Positions 50,234-61,420 are shown, numbered from the stretch's first letter. The stretch: DNA of 64,000 nucleotides from Macrotis lagotis (GCF_037893015.1 NC_133658.1:250672518-250736517), one strand, 5' to 3'. The notes: a model not told the origin generated them from the sequence alone. Numbers and translations: made by a program.

Positions 50234-53200
50234 TCATTCCCATGTTGCTGTTAGGGTGTACAGTGTTTTTCTGGTTCTGCTCATCTCACTCAGCATCAGT
50301 TCATGCAAATCCCTCCAGGTTTCCCTGAAATCCCATCCCTCCTGGTTTCTAATAGAACAATAGTGTTCCATGACATACATATACCACAGTTTGCTAAGCC
50401 ATTCCTCAATTGAAGGACATTTACTGGATTTCCAATTCTTTGCCACCACAAACAGGGCTGCTATAAATATTTTTGTACAAGTAATGTTTTTACCCTTTTT
50501 CCTCATCTCTTCAGGGTATAGACCCAGTAGTGGTATTGCTGGGTCAAAGGGTATGTACATTTTTCTTGCCCTTTGGGCATAGTTCCAAATAGCTCTCCAG
50601 AAGGGTTGAATGAGTTCACAGCTCCACCAAGAGTATAATAGTGTCCCAGATTTCCCACATCCCTTACAACAATGATCATTATCCTTCCTGATCATACTGG
50701 CCAATCTGAGAGGAGTGAGGTGGTACCTCAGGGAAGATTTAATATGCATTTCCCTAATAATTAATGATTTAGAGCATTTTTTCATATGGCTATGGATGAC
50801 TTTGATCTCCTCATCTGTAAATTGCCTTTGCATATCCTTTGACCATTTGTCAATTGGGGAATGGTTTTTTGTTTTAAAAATATGACTCAGTTCTCTGTAT
50901 ATTTTAGAAATGAGTCCTTTGTCAGAATCATTAGTTGTAAAGATCGTTTCCCAATTTACTACATTTCTTTTGATCTTGGTTACATTGGTTTTATCTGTGC
51001 AAAAGCTTTTTAATTTAATGTAATCGAAATCATCTAATTGGTTTTTGGTGATGTTCTCCAACTCTTCCTTAGTCATAAACTGTTCCCCTTTCCATAGATC
51101 TGACAGGTAGACTAGTCCTTGATCTTCTAATTTGCTTATAGTATTGTTTTTTATGTCTATGTCCTGTAACCATTTGGATCTTATCTTGGTAAAGGGTGTG
51201 AGGTGTTGGTCTAATCTAAGTTTCTTCCATACTAACTTCCAATTTTTCTAGCAATTTTTATCAAAGAGGGAGTTTTTATTCCAATGGCCAGACTCTTTGT
51301 GTTTATCAAACAGCAGATTACTATAATCATCTCCTGCTTTTACACCTAGTCTATTCCACTGGTCCACCACTCTATTTCTTAGTCAATACCAAACAGTTTT
51401 GATGAAGGATGCTTTATAATATAATTTTAGATCTGGTAAGGCTAAGCCACCTTCTTTTGCACTTTTTTTCATTAAGCTCCTGGCAATTCTTGACTTTTTA
51501 TTTCTCCATATGAATTTACTTACAATTTTTTCTAACTTGTTAAAGTAATTTTTTGGAATTTTGATTGGTAAGGCACTAAACAGATAGTTTAGTTTTGGTA
51601 GAATTGTCATTTTTATTATATTAACTCTACCTATCCATGAGCAGTTGATATTTGCCCAGTTATTTAAATATAATTTAACTTACGTGAGAAGTGTTTTATA
51701 ATTGTTTTCAAAAGGATTCTGAGTCTGTCTTGGCAAATAGACTCCCAAATATTTTATATTGTCTGAGGTTATTTTGAATGGGATTTCTCTTTCTAGCTCT
51801 TCCTGCTGTTTCTTGCTAGACATATGTAGAAAAGTTGAGGATTTATGAGGGTTTATTTTATAACCTGCAACTTTGCTAAAATTGCTAATTGTTTCCAGTA
51901 GTTTTTTAGATGATTTCTTGGGATTCTCTAGGTAGACCATCATGTCATCTGCAAAGAGTGAGAGTTTTTATCTCTTCCTTCCCAATTCTAATTCCTTTAA
52001 TTTCTTTTTCTTCTCTAATTGCTGATGCTAACATTTCTAATACAATATTGAATAGTAGTGGATGTTAATGGGCACGCTTGTTTCACCCCTGATCTTATTG
52101 GGAATGTCTCTAGCCTCTCCCCATTGAATATAATGCTTGTTGATGGTTTCAGATAGATACTGCTAATTATTTTAAGGAACAGTCCATTTATTCCTACACT
52201 CTCTAGTGTTTTTAATAGGAATGGATTCTGTATTTTGTCAAAAGCTTTTTCAGCATCTATTGATATGATCATATGATTTCTGATAGGTTTGTTGTTGATA
52301 TAATTGAGTATAATAACAGTTTTCTTAATATTTGTTTTTAGGTTTTTTGGCAAGGCAAATGGGGTTAAGTGGCTTGCCCAAGACCACACAGCTAGGTAAT
52401 TATTAAGTGTCTGAGACTGGATTTGAACCCAGGTACTCCTGACTCCAGGGCTGGTGCTTTATCCACTGCGCCACCTAGCCACCCCTAGTTTTCCTAATAT
52501 TGAACCAACCCTGCATTCCTGGAATAAATCCTACTTTATCATAATGTATTATCCTAGTGATGACTTGTTGTAATCATTTTGCTAAGATTTTATTTAGGAT
52601 TTTTGCATCTATATTCATCAGGGAGATAGGTCTATAATTTTGTTTCTCTGTTTTAACTCTTCTTGGTTTAGGTAACAGTACCATATTGGTTTCATAGAAA
52701 GAGTTAGGCAGAGTTCCATCTTTCCCTATTTTTCCAAAGAGTTTATATAGGATTGGAACCAATTGTTCCTTAAATGTTTGGTAGAATTCACTGGTGAATC
52801 CATCAGGCCCTGGAGATTTTTTTTAGGGAGTTCAGTAATGGCTTGTTGAATTTCTTTTTCTGAGATAGGGTTGTTTAGGTATTTAATCTCTTCTTCATTT
52901 AACCTGGGCAACTTATATTTTTGTAAATATTCATCCATTTCACTTAGATTATCAAATTTATTGGCATAGAGTTGGGCAAAATAATTTCAAATTATTACTT
53001 TAATTTCCTCCTCATTGGTGATGAGTTCACCTTTTTCATTTATGATACTAGCAATTTGGTTTTCTTCTTTCTTTTTTTAATCAAATTGACCAGAGGTTTA
53101 TCAATTTTATTGTTTTTTTCATAATACCAACTTTTGGTTTTATTTATTAATTCAATAGTTTTTTTGCTTTCAATTTTATTAATTTCTGCTTTAATTTTTA

Positions 53201-54212
53201 GAATTTCTAATTTGGTACTTAATTGGGGATTTTTGATTTGTTCTTTCTCTAATTTTTTTAGTTGCATGTTTAGTTCATTGATTTCCTCTTTCTCCAATTT
53301 ATTCATATAAGCATTTAGAGCTATAATATATCCCCTGAGAGTTGCTTTGAATGAATCCCATAGGTTTTGGTATGTTGTTTCATTATTATCATTATCTAGG
53401 ATAAAATGGTTAATTCTTTCTATAATTTGTTTTTTGGTCCACTCATTTTTAAAATGAGGTTATTCAGTTTCCAATTTGTTCTGGGTCTATATCTCCTTGG
53501 CCCAGTATTGCATATGACTTTTATTGCATTGTGATCTGAGAAAGATGTATTCACTATTTCTGCCTTTCTGCAGTTGATCATTAGGTTTTTATGTCCTAGT
53601 ACATGGTCAATTTTTGTATAGGTTCCATGTACTGCAGAGAAAAAGGTATATTCCTTCCTATCCCCATTCAGTTTCCTCCATAAGTCTACCATATCTAATT
53701 TTTCTAACAATCTATTTACCTCCCTAATTTCTTTGTTGTTTATGATTTGATTTATCTAGATCTGATAGCAGGAGGTTGAGGTCTCCCACTAGTAGAGTTT
53801 TGCTGTCTATGTCTTCCTGTAATTCTTTCAGCTTCTCCTCTAAGAATTTGGGTGCTGTCCCACTGGGTGCATATATAATCAATATTGAAATGACTTTATT
53901 GTCTATGGTGCCTTTTAGGAGGATAAAGTTTCCTTCCTTATCTCTTTTAAGGCTATCTATCTTTGCTGCTGCTTTGTCTGAGATAAGGATTGCTACCCCT
54001 GCTTTTTTTACTTCAGCTGAAGCAAAATATATTTTGCTCCAGCCTTTTACCTTTACTCTTTATGTACCTCTCTGCTTCAGATGAGTTTCTTGTAAGCAGC
54101 ATATTGTAGGATTCTGGTTTTTAATCCACTCTGCTATTTGCTCACATTTTAAGGGAGAGTTCATCCCATTCACATTCAAGGTTATGATTACTAATTCTTT
54201 ATTGCCCTCCAT
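50234..54212 (-). pseudogene. L1 ORF2 (endonuclease / reverse transcriptase), decayed
   Basis: ORF2 encodes the endonuclease and reverse transcriptase that copy L1 and SINE RNA into DNA. The start is placed at MEGNKELVIITLNVNGMNS (54212), where the endonuclease begins; NPTICCLQETHL follows. Later landmarks are SFSDHNAIKV (the SDH motif), [19 protein letters not shown] (RT), SIDAEKAFDKI (first catalytic Asp), GVKQACPL (for GxKQGCPL), LFADDMMVY at 51932-51958 (the catalytic FADD box) and, near the end, CCKGCGKSGTLLYSWWSC. In that last motif the family histidine (LLHCWW) is Tyr. Without the inserted SINE the length is about 1270 codons, normal for L1. Frame changes and stops split it into at least eight open pieces; the longest, 280 codons, is the C-terminus (50234-51076). 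Confidence 0.93.
52332..52486 (-). mobile_element. WSINE1-like SINE inserted in L1 ORF2
   Basis: CAAGGCAAATGGGGTTAAGT, GACCACACAGCTAGGTAATT, GGTACTCCTGACTCCAGGGC and GCGCCACCTAGCCACCCC. It has a 14-bp target duplication, AGTTTTC[T/C]TAATAT (52318-52331 and 52487-52500). It is therefore younger than the L1, and it has the same orientation as the L1. Confidence 0.95.
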
Positions 54213-54996
54213 GCTATCTTCCCTCTGTTTGTATTTTTCCCCCTTCCCTCCCCCCCTTTTATCCATATTCCCTGGTCTTTTGTTTCTGAAAACCACGCCC
54301 TTCAGTGTGTTTGCCCTCCTATATCACGCCCTCCCCTTTCTTTCCCCTTTCCCTTTTTCCCTTTTCCCTTCCCTTCCTTTTGTTATTTCCCCTTATTTCC
54401 CCTATTCCCCTTCCCTTTCTCCATCCCCCCTCCCTTTTTCCCCTTTTAATACTTGAAAGGTTAGATGTTTTATAAGTTAACTGAGTATGTGTAGGTTGAC
54501 TTTAAGTCTGATGAGAAGAAGATTCAGGTGTTTCTCCTCTGCTCCCTTCTTCCCACTTTTACCATAGGTTTTTTGTACCTCTTAGTGTAAGGAGATTTAC
54601 CCCATTCAATCCCCTCCCTCCTCCCATCTCTTTCCTGTCCCCCTTTTTAGGGAAGTAGTGTTTTTTTTTAGATCATTCTATCTAAGTCATAGAAAATTCT
54701 AAGTGTCTGTCCCTTTTAGTTCGGTATATTCTATTGAATAGAGTCGAAATTCCTGAGAGTTATTAGAGTCTTTCTCCCAAGTGGGGTTAAAGCCAGTTAC
54801 CTCCCATTAGACAGTAGTCTCATGGATAGGTCATGAATATCCATCATTTCTGGCTAGGTGTATTCTCTCTGTTAGAGTTACATCTCTCAAGGTTTATGAG
54901 AATCTTTTTTTTTTTTACCCCCATGCTGGGATATAGCCAGTTTCAACTTACTGGATAGCAATTTTTTTTCTTTTACCGCCCCCCCCTTTTATGTTT

Positions 54997-56016
54997 TCAT
55001 GTTTCTCTTGAACCTCCTGTTTGATGCCCAAATTTTCTGTTTAGCTCTGGTCTTTTCATCAGAAATTTTTGGAATTCTTCCATTTCGTTAAATGTCCATC
55101 TTTTTCCCTGGAAGAGAAGGCTCAGCTTTGCAGGAAAGTAGATCCTTGGCTGCATTTCAAGCTCCCGTGCTCTTCTCCGTTCCAGGCCCTTCGATCCCTT
55201 AAAGTTGATGCAGCCAGGTCCTGCATGATTCTTACTGTGGCTCCTTGATATTTAAATTGTTTCTTTCTGGCTGCTTGCAGGATTTTCTCTTTTATCTGAT
55301 AGTTCTACAGTTTGGCCACAACATTCCTTGGTGTTTTCATTTTAGGATCTTTTTCTGATGGGGATTGATGTACTCTTTTAATAACTATTTTGCCCTCCAA
55401 TTCCATGATATCAGGGCAGTTTTCCATCACTAGATCCTGTAATATTAAGTCCAGGCTTTTTTTCTCTTCAATGTTTTCAGGAAGTCCTATAATTTTCAGG
55501 TTGCCCCTCCTCGATCTGTTCTCGAGGTCAGTGGTTTTGTTGATGAGTTATTTTACATTTGCTTCTATTTTTTCTATTTTTTGATTTTGTTTAACTGACT
55601 CTTGCTGTCTCATGGAGTCATTAGTTTCTGTAGACTCCATTCTTTTTTGGGGGGAGGAGTTTTCTTCATTAACCTTTTGCAACTCCTTTTCTAATTGATC
55701 AATTCTACTTTTGAAAGAGCTTTCCATTTGACCAATTGAGGTTTTGAGAGAATTAATTTCTTTTTCCATTTGCCCATTTGAAGATCTGAGAGATTTGTTT
55801 TCTTGTCTCCCCCAAATTTTCTAGTTGATTTTTACACTCCTTCCTTATTTCTTCAAGGAAGTCTTTCTGTGCTGGAGACCAGATTGTATTCTCCTCAGAG
55901 GTTCCAGGTCTCTCTGAGTTAGTGTCTTTCCCTTCCAAGATTTTTTCTATGGATCCACCTTTCCGCTGACCCTTCTTCATTTTGCTGAGACCTGAGTTTT
56001 GGAGGGGCTGGTTCAC
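54997..56016 (-). pseudogene. L1 ORF1 (RNA-binding coiled-coil protein), decayed
   Basis: ORF1p is the trimeric RNA chaperone that packages L1 RNA. Start MNQPLQNSGLSKMKKGQRKG at 56016. A charged coiled coil follows (MEKEINSLKTSIGQMESSFK, RIDQLEKELQKVNEEN). Next comes an RRM beginning NLKIIGLPENIEEKKSLDLI (near 55500-55440). A C-terminal domain with TPRNVVAKL and KEKILQAARKK and ATVRIMQDLAASTLR ends near a stop at 54997-54999. The span is 340 codons, normal for L1. At least two frame changes and some in-frame stops break it (between 55753-55800 and below 55550). Confidence 0.88.
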
Positions 56017-56741
56017 AGGGGCTTGGGATCACTAAAGGCTTTACTCACTGAGTGCGGTTTCTCTGGCTGGCCAGTAGGAGGTGCTGGTTGCTTTCTCTGG
56101 AGTGTCTGTGACCTTGGTTGAGGCGCTCTCCTTTTCCTTGAAGGGAGAAGTTGGAGGTATTGAATTCTTTTGCCTTCAATCACTGGTGGGCTTTACCCTG
56201 GCCTGAGGTCTTTCCTCAACTGGGCTGGTTCTTCTGCTCACACACCTGGGCCTGAGGCAGTAGTTTGCATTTGTTTGTTAGGGAAGAAGTCTGAGTTGTA
56301 ATGGGACTCAGACCAGAGGAGCCCAGGGATGGTGTCCGCTGCTCCTCTGCTCCAGAATTCTCACCCCAGCCCTGTCTGGGATCTCCAGGGGGACAGCTCC
56401 AACACCAGCGCCTCTGCTCCCCCGCAGACTCACGCCCTGCAGTCCAGCCCCACCTCTGATCCAGCAGGTCTGGCTCTCTGGTTCCAATTCAGCTGCTAGT
56501 CTGGTTGATCAGGGCTGATCTTCCCTCTGGGCCCAGACTCACCTGCCCGAATTCAGCCACAGCTCCTGCTGGAGACAAATCCCGAGGTAGATGTTCTTTC
56601 TTCTGGCTTTTCTTTTTGGGTTTTTTTTTTTTTTTTGAGTCGGATTTCTTTTAAGAGGTTTGTTTCATGTGGTAGATGGGGAAAAGATCAGGAGACTTTA
56701 GAACTGTGCCTGTCTTCTCTCCGCCATCTTGGCTGGAAGCT
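56017..56741 (-). promoter_or_regulatory. L1 5'UTR with internal promoter
   Basis: About 725 bp, clearly richer in G+C and CpG than the rest of the window. At its extreme 5' end is CCAAGATGGCGG (minus strand, 56721-56732), a YY1-type site also used by eutherian L1 to position transcription starts. An A run (minus strand; T run 56620-56636 on plus) lies about 105 bp in. No tandem monomers are seen. Confidence 0.75.
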
Positions 56742-56753
56742 CTATATTGCTTT
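56742..56753. repeat. L1 target-site duplication, 5' side
   Basis: CTATATTGCTTT directly after the L1 5' end; see 49859-49871. Confidence 0.65.
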
Positions 56754-56883
56754 AAAGTTGTTTTTTCATATTTCAGAGTAAAATAAAGAACAAGAAAGGT
56801 TTTCATAGGAGAGGTATGCCTGTAAATATTTAACATCCAGATCTCTAGAGCGGGGAAAAAAATTGCATGATGCACATTTAAGT

Positions 56884-57047
56884 TGAATTTGTATTAACAT
56901 TTTCTCCATCACTTTCTTAAGCAAGACTAGGCAATCCACAAAACAATCAAATCCTCGTCTTTAGAATTTTCTGATTTCCATGGTATAAATGCTTACATTG
57001 AAATTTTAACAATCAGCTCCCACTGGTTAGAGTTGGTTCCAACCTAT
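56884..57047 (+). repeat. Unnamed interspersed repeat, copy A
   Basis: TATTAACATTTTCTCCATCA, CAATCCACAAAACAATCAAA, GCTTACATTGAAATTTTAAC, AATCAGCTCCCACTGG and TTGGTTCCAACC align in order with 59157-59322. Confidence 0.7.
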
Positions 57048-57227
57048 CTCTGCTTCAAATACTATCTTGTTGCTCCACTATACAATGAATTAACAGGTGG
57101 TTTTTGAATACCCCTAGTCATAAAAATTGATCAGCCTGTTGCTAACTTGATAGTGAGTCCTTCCCAATTTAATCAGGCAACTTGATCACAAACAAATACA
57201 TGATGTCTGGACCTGTACTCAGTCTTT

Positions 57228-57397
57228 TTTTTTTAGGTTTTTTTTTTTTTGGCAAAGCAAATGGGGTTAAGTGGCTTGCCCAAGGCCACACAGCTAGGCA
57301 ATTATTAAGTGTCTGAGGCCAGATTTGAACCCAGGTACTCCTGACTCCAAGGCTGGTGCTTTATCCACTACGCCACCTAGCCACCTAGCCGCCCCCC
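57228..57397 (-). mobile_element. WSINE1-like SINE with a duplicated head motif
   Basis: T-rich end, GCAAATGGGGTTAAGTGGCT, GGTACTCCTGACTCCAAGGC, then CCACCTAGCCACCTAGCC: the head motif is doubled by an 8-9 bp repeat. A 14-bp target duplication, TGTA[C/T]TCAGTCTTT, lies at 57214-57227 and 57398-57411. Confidence 0.94.
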
Positions 57398-57489
57398 TGT
57401 ATTCAGTCTTTCTGATTAAATGGGATCTTTGAGAACTTGGTCTTTGAAGGTTTAGTTCCTAGGATCTCTCCAGAATCAGACATGAGGAA

Positions 57490-57665
57490 AAGACTTTAGT
57501 GGAGGAAGTATTATTGTCTTTATTTTACAAATGAGAAACTTAAGACTCAGAGAAGGGAAATAACTTATTTATAGGCACTAGATGAGTAAGCTTCAACCCA
57601 GTACTGGAAGCCCTTTGGTAGTCCCAGAGCCTAGGCATTCTCTCTCCTGTGCTACATCACTCTGC
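57490..57665 (-). mobile_element. MIR-type fragment
   Basis: TTTATTTTACAAATGAGAAA, CAGAGAAGGGAAATAAC and a degraded reversed head. Confidence 0.55.
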
Positions 57666-58001
57666 TTCATGTTGACTTTTATTCTGAGGAAGAAGCAGAC
57701 ACTTCTGACTGGGTCATGCTGAGTGATAGACCATGAGTTTATTGAACCCTTCACAGGGATTAGGGAGCCAGAGCTAAATTCATTTTCTCCATAGTCCCAC
57801 GTAGGCTGCAAACGAGGTTCCAAGGACCCTGCTGATAAAAAGCAAATGGTTTTATTCAGTTCACATTAAATTTCAACTCTGGGCCCTGGAGTCCTGAAGA
57901 AATAATGTATTAACACTTATCTTATAGTGCTGGAGTCTTCAAGGAATAGTAATCCTTCAACAAATGGAGGGGAGAAATTTTAAAACCACTAAATCCAGTT
58001 T

Positions 58002-58004
<3 letters not shown>
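57666..58004. other. Unassigned sequence
   Basis: Nothing recognisable. Confidence 0.45.
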
Positions 58005-58050
<46 letters not shown>

Positions 58051-58088
58051 GTGCATGTGTGCGTGTGTGTGTGTGCATGCACACATGC
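58005..58088. repeat. (TG)n microsatellite with GC-containing alternation
   Basis: TG units, then GTGCGTGTGTGCATGTGTGC and GTGCATGCACACATGC. Purines and pyrimidines alternate for over 80 bp, the pattern that favours Z-DNA. Confidence 0.93.
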
Positions 58089-58234
58089 TTCCCCCTAGGG
58101 AGTTGACTGACTGTTGTCCTGCCAGGTGCCTGCTGCCTGTTGCAAATCACACATGTAGTTTATACTTAGGGATTGGGAAAGGGTAAAAGAAGAGTATTCC
58201 CCCAAAACAGGGGGATAGAATACATGGGGAAATA

Positions 58235-58420
58235 GATTTTGAGCCATCAGGGACCTCAAAGATTATCTAGCTTAACCCCTTCCTTTTACAGATGGAGAAA
58301 CCAAGGCCCAAAAGAGGTGAAATGACTTGCCCATGGCCACAGATAGTCAGGATTCAAACCCAGGTCCTCAGATTTTTAATTCAGCCCTCTTGCTCTATAC
58401 CACACTGCTTATCTTCAAAG
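58235..58420 (+). mobile_element. CORE-SINE, head type
   Basis: GAGCCATCAGGGACCTCAAA, CCTTTTACAGATGGAGAAAC, ATGACTTGCCCATGGCCACA and TTGCTCTATACCACACTGC. Confidence 0.75.
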
Positions 58421-58845
58421 CTAGAAGCCCAAATCATCCAGATCATGCTCTATAGGGAGCATGACCATATTATTAAATCATTCTTTCCCCAGGGGAAATA
58501 AAGCATAAATTATTTCTCTTCCCACCCTCTCACAATGATCCAAGATGGGTTATCTCCCTCTCTCTGTTCACTGAATTTGAACTCAGAAGAACTAGATTCA
58601 AATCCTGACTTATGACCTCACTCCAAAGGGTGCAATAGCACCAGGCATGTATGATTATAACATACATTGTCAACATACTGAGAAAGTAAAGGATGTGGGA
58701 AAAAATGGTTTTAGAATGAATATCTTAATCCTTCCTCTTTTTGAATATCAGTTTCCTCATTTAAAATAGGTATATTGATAACTTACAAACAAGGTTATCT
58801 TGAGAAAAATGTTTTATATAGCTATACAAATGGGGTAGAAGTAGT
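58421..58845. other. Unassigned sequence with SINE traces
   Basis: ACTAGATTCAAATCCTGACT (58590-58610) is a lone SINE head word. The rest is unassigned. Confidence 0.4.
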
Positions 58846-58847
58846 TT

Positions 58848-59075
58848 TTGTTGTTTTTATTCATTTTCAGTTATGTCCAACTCTTCATGACTCCATATGG
58901 GATTTTCTTGGCAAAGTTACTGGAATGGTTTGCCATTTCCTTCTCCATCTCATTTGACAGATGAGGAAACTGAGGCAACTCAACTAATAAGTTTCTGAAG
59001 CCAAATTTGAACTCAAGAAGATGAGTCTTCCTGACTTCAGGTCCAGTACTTTATCCACTGCACTACCTAGTGACA
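58848..59075 (-). mobile_element. MAR1-like CORE-SINE
   Basis: TTGTTGTTTTTATTCATTTT, CAACTCTTCATGACTCCATA, TGGTTTGCCATTTCCTTCTC and TATCCACTGCACTACCTAG. Nearly full length. Confidence 0.87.
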
Positions 59076-59156
59076 TGGAACAGTATACCTGTCATCCATA
59101 TGATTGTGTTAATTGAGAGGACTGTCCATAACAAACAATTTTAAAGTTTTATCTGC

Positions 59157-59322
59157 CTTATTAACATTTTCTCCATCAGCTTCTTTCATATAAACAATCA
59201 ACAAAACAACAAATCAAACACTGATTTGTGGAGTTTGTCAATTTCTCAGATATAAGTTCTCACATTGAAAATTGAACAATTGCTCTCCGGCATTGATTCA
59301 AGCTGGCTCCAACACATTTGTG
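59157..59322 (+). repeat. Unnamed interspersed repeat, copy B
   Basis: TTAACATTTTCTCCATCAGC, AATCAACAAAACAACAAATC, TCTCACATTGAAAATTGAAC, AATTGCTCTCCGGCATTG and GCTGGCTCCAACAC. Partner of 56884-57047. Confidence 0.7.
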
Positions 59323-59344
59323 CCATGCTCTTCAATTTACCACA

Positions 59345-59525
59345 TACCTTCATAAACACTAGTCCATCTGATGCTTACAATATCCCCAAGATGTGGGCAT
59401 CATAGGAGATTATTAGCTCCTTTTTATAAATGAGGAAACTAAGCCTCAGTTCTCAGTGGCTTACTCAGGGTCATTTAGCTATTAAATATTAGCCAGGATT
59501 CATGCTGGGCTCCTCCCTTCAATCT
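59345..59525 (-). mobile_element. MIR element
   Basis: TTTTTATAAATGAGGAAACT, TGGCTTACTCAGGGTCATTT and AGCCAGGATTCATGCTGG. Confidence 0.65.
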
Positions 59526-59632
59526 ATCAGTCTTTCCCTTACACAACCTATTACACACCATATGTGTCCCAAGTTATTTTTGTGTTTGAACTATCTCTCA
59601 TTCATCTTGAACCTCCTCCAATTCCCTGTACA

Positions 59633-59830
59633 TAGAATCATATAAGATCACAACTAGAAGGGACCTTAGAAATCACTGGGACTAACCCCTTCATTTTACA
59701 TATGAGGAAACTGAAGCAGTTAAGTGGACTTACCCAGGATCTCACCCCCTAATAAGTGTCTGAGGTGAAATCTAAACCCAGATTTCCTTGATTCCAATTT
59801 TAGTGACCTATCCACTATACCATGTTGCTT
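59633..59830 (+). mobile_element. CORE-SINE, head type, complete
   Basis: CACAACTAGAAGGGACCTTA, CCCTTCATTTTACATATGAG, CTTACCCAGGATCTCACCCC and CCTATCCACTATACCATG. Confidence 0.75.
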
Positions 59831-60058
59831 TTAATGAATGAAGCTCAATTTATTTTTGTGGAAATGAACTGAATTAAAATTCCTGTTTAAGATTTCTAAG
59901 ATAGCTAATTTAGAAATTTTTTTCTCTCTAGTAACACTATTCTTCTTGCTTCAATCTCTAGTACATTGCAGTGACTCCTGGATAAGATCTATAGGCCATA
60001 TGATTATATAGAGCATCTGTTGGAACTACTGACATCCTTGTAATAACAAGAGAAATTG

Positions 60059-60201
60059 GGACATCTAGGTGGCACAGTGAATAGAGCACTGGCCCTGGAG
60101 TTCAAATTTGACCTCAGATACGTAATAATTACCTAGCTGTGTGGCCTTTGGCAAGCCACTTAACCCCATTTGCCTTGCAAAAAAAACAAAAAAAACCCCA
60201 A
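60059..60201 (+). mobile_element. WSINE1-like SINE with a small internal deletion
   Basis: GACATCTAGGTGGCACAGTG, GCACTGGCCCTGGAG then directly TTCAAATTTGACCTCAG. About 14 bp normally between these (TCAGGAGGACCTGA) is missing. Short flank duplication AAATTG. Confidence 0.88.
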
Positions 60202-60207
60202 AAATTG

Positions 60208-60725
60208 ATAAAGGCCCCTAGAATAGTGGGTAGAACTCCTGTGGTGAACTTATGAAAAACCAGGAATAGTTAAATTGGATGGGCAGGCATGGCTAGATGA
60301 GTAGCAATTGACACCAGAGAAGAAAACACCAGAGAAGAAAACATGAGATCATACTAAGGAATATTGCACCAAGTATCCCAAACCAAATTGAATATCAATT
60401 TGCAAAGGACAAATATGAGCTTAAATCTCCCTGAGTTGGGAAGTACAAGGCAGCAGGGGACTCCAAGATCTTGATGACATAAAAACTCAAAATTTTGGGA
60501 AGCCCCAAAGCTTCTCAGCTACTGTTTTACAGTGAAATCCTCATCCCCCAAGAAAGGGTAGATAAGAGGTAATCAATGTGGAGAATACTACAGGGAATGA
60601 AAGTTAGCATAGGGTTCTTTAAGAAATTAAATAGCATGTCATTTTCTTTTCCCAGAACCACCATGGTACCCAGCACAATGCTGAAATCAGAGGAACTCTT
60701 AATAAAGGAAGGTTTATTGGGTCAT
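60208..60725. other. Unassigned sequence
   Basis: About 0.5 kb with no family recognised. A local 16-bp repeat, CACCAGAGAAGAAAAC, occurs twice in tandem near 60312-60340. Confidence 0.45.
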
Positions 60726-60727
60726 GT

Positions 60728-60912
60728 GAAGAGGCACTGTGATTAGGTTAGAGAACTGGGTCAGAGAGTCAGGAAATGAGCTGAAATTTTAACTCAGTTA
60801 CTTCAAGAATGACTTTGGTCAGGTTAGTCAACTTCTCTGGACATGAGTTAGCTCATCTGTAAAATGAGAGGGTTAGACAAGATCCTCAAGGTCCCTTGGA
60901 CTCATGATCCTT
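60728..60912 (+). mobile_element. MIR element
   Basis: TGAGTTAGCTCATCTGTAAA, GAGAGGGTTAGACAAGATCC and AAGGTCCCTTGGACTCATGA. Confidence 0.65.
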
Positions 60913-61420
60913 CCTCTCTAATTCTTCCTATCTTCTGATATTCACTGAAAACTATCACTTAAAGATACTATATGTTCCTCTGGAGAAGCTGTCCCTATTC
61001 TTGTCACACCCAACTTTTTCAAGATCCATTTCCTCCACATTTGGACATTTTGATGGCAGAAGGAAAAGTCATGTGATTATTATAGAGGATCTCTCTCACA
61101 TGTGAATCTTTGTTTTCCCCATTCCTCCTGTTGCAGATAAGGAAACAATGAAAATAGGTCATGAAGTCTCTTCTACCTGGACACAAAGAATGAAAAATTC
61201 CAGAAGTTTCCAGAAAAGGTCAAGGAATGAGGACAGAATTGCTTGCTACAAAGAAGTCTCATGGATCTCCAGAAAAAAAAAAGAAAATTTCTTTGTCAAT
61301 CATAACAGACATATACAAATAAAATCTTAGAAATTTTAAAATGGGGGGGCATCTAACCCAACCCAAATCTGATCAGAACTCTCCCCTTCACATCCCTTAC
61401 CAGTAACCCACACAAATCAA
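60913..61420. other. Unassigned, possibly L2-like at left
   Basis: TTCCTCTGGAGAAGCTGTCC (60973) recalls an L2 3'UTR. The remainder has no signature. Confidence 0.35.

Larger units (their letters stand above)
49871..56741 (-). mobile_element. Nearly full-length L1 (LINE-1)
   Basis: The element runs from a YY1-like 5' end (GCCAAGATGGCGGAG on the minus strand) to a 3'UTR with a C/G homopolymer and an A/T-rich end. The parts are 5'UTR 56017-56741, ORF1 54997-56016, an inter-ORF region with a C-rich plus strand (54213-54996), ORF2 50234-54212 and 3'UTR 49871-50233. Flanks CTATAATTGCTTT (49859-49871) and CTATATTGCTTT (56742-56753) look like a target duplication. On the minus strand the upper one reads CTTT then AAAGCAATATAG, fitting the L1 endonuclease preference TTTT/AA. 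The total is 6871 bp including a 169-bp SINE insertion with its duplicated target. Both ORFs are broken, so the copy is inactive. Confidence 0.95.

Noticed and set aside
50234-51076. 280-codon open frame on the minus strand as a host gene
   Set aside because: It is the C-terminus of L1 ORF2 (NWKSSKCPSIEEWL, SEMSRTRKTLYTL), inside a complete L1.
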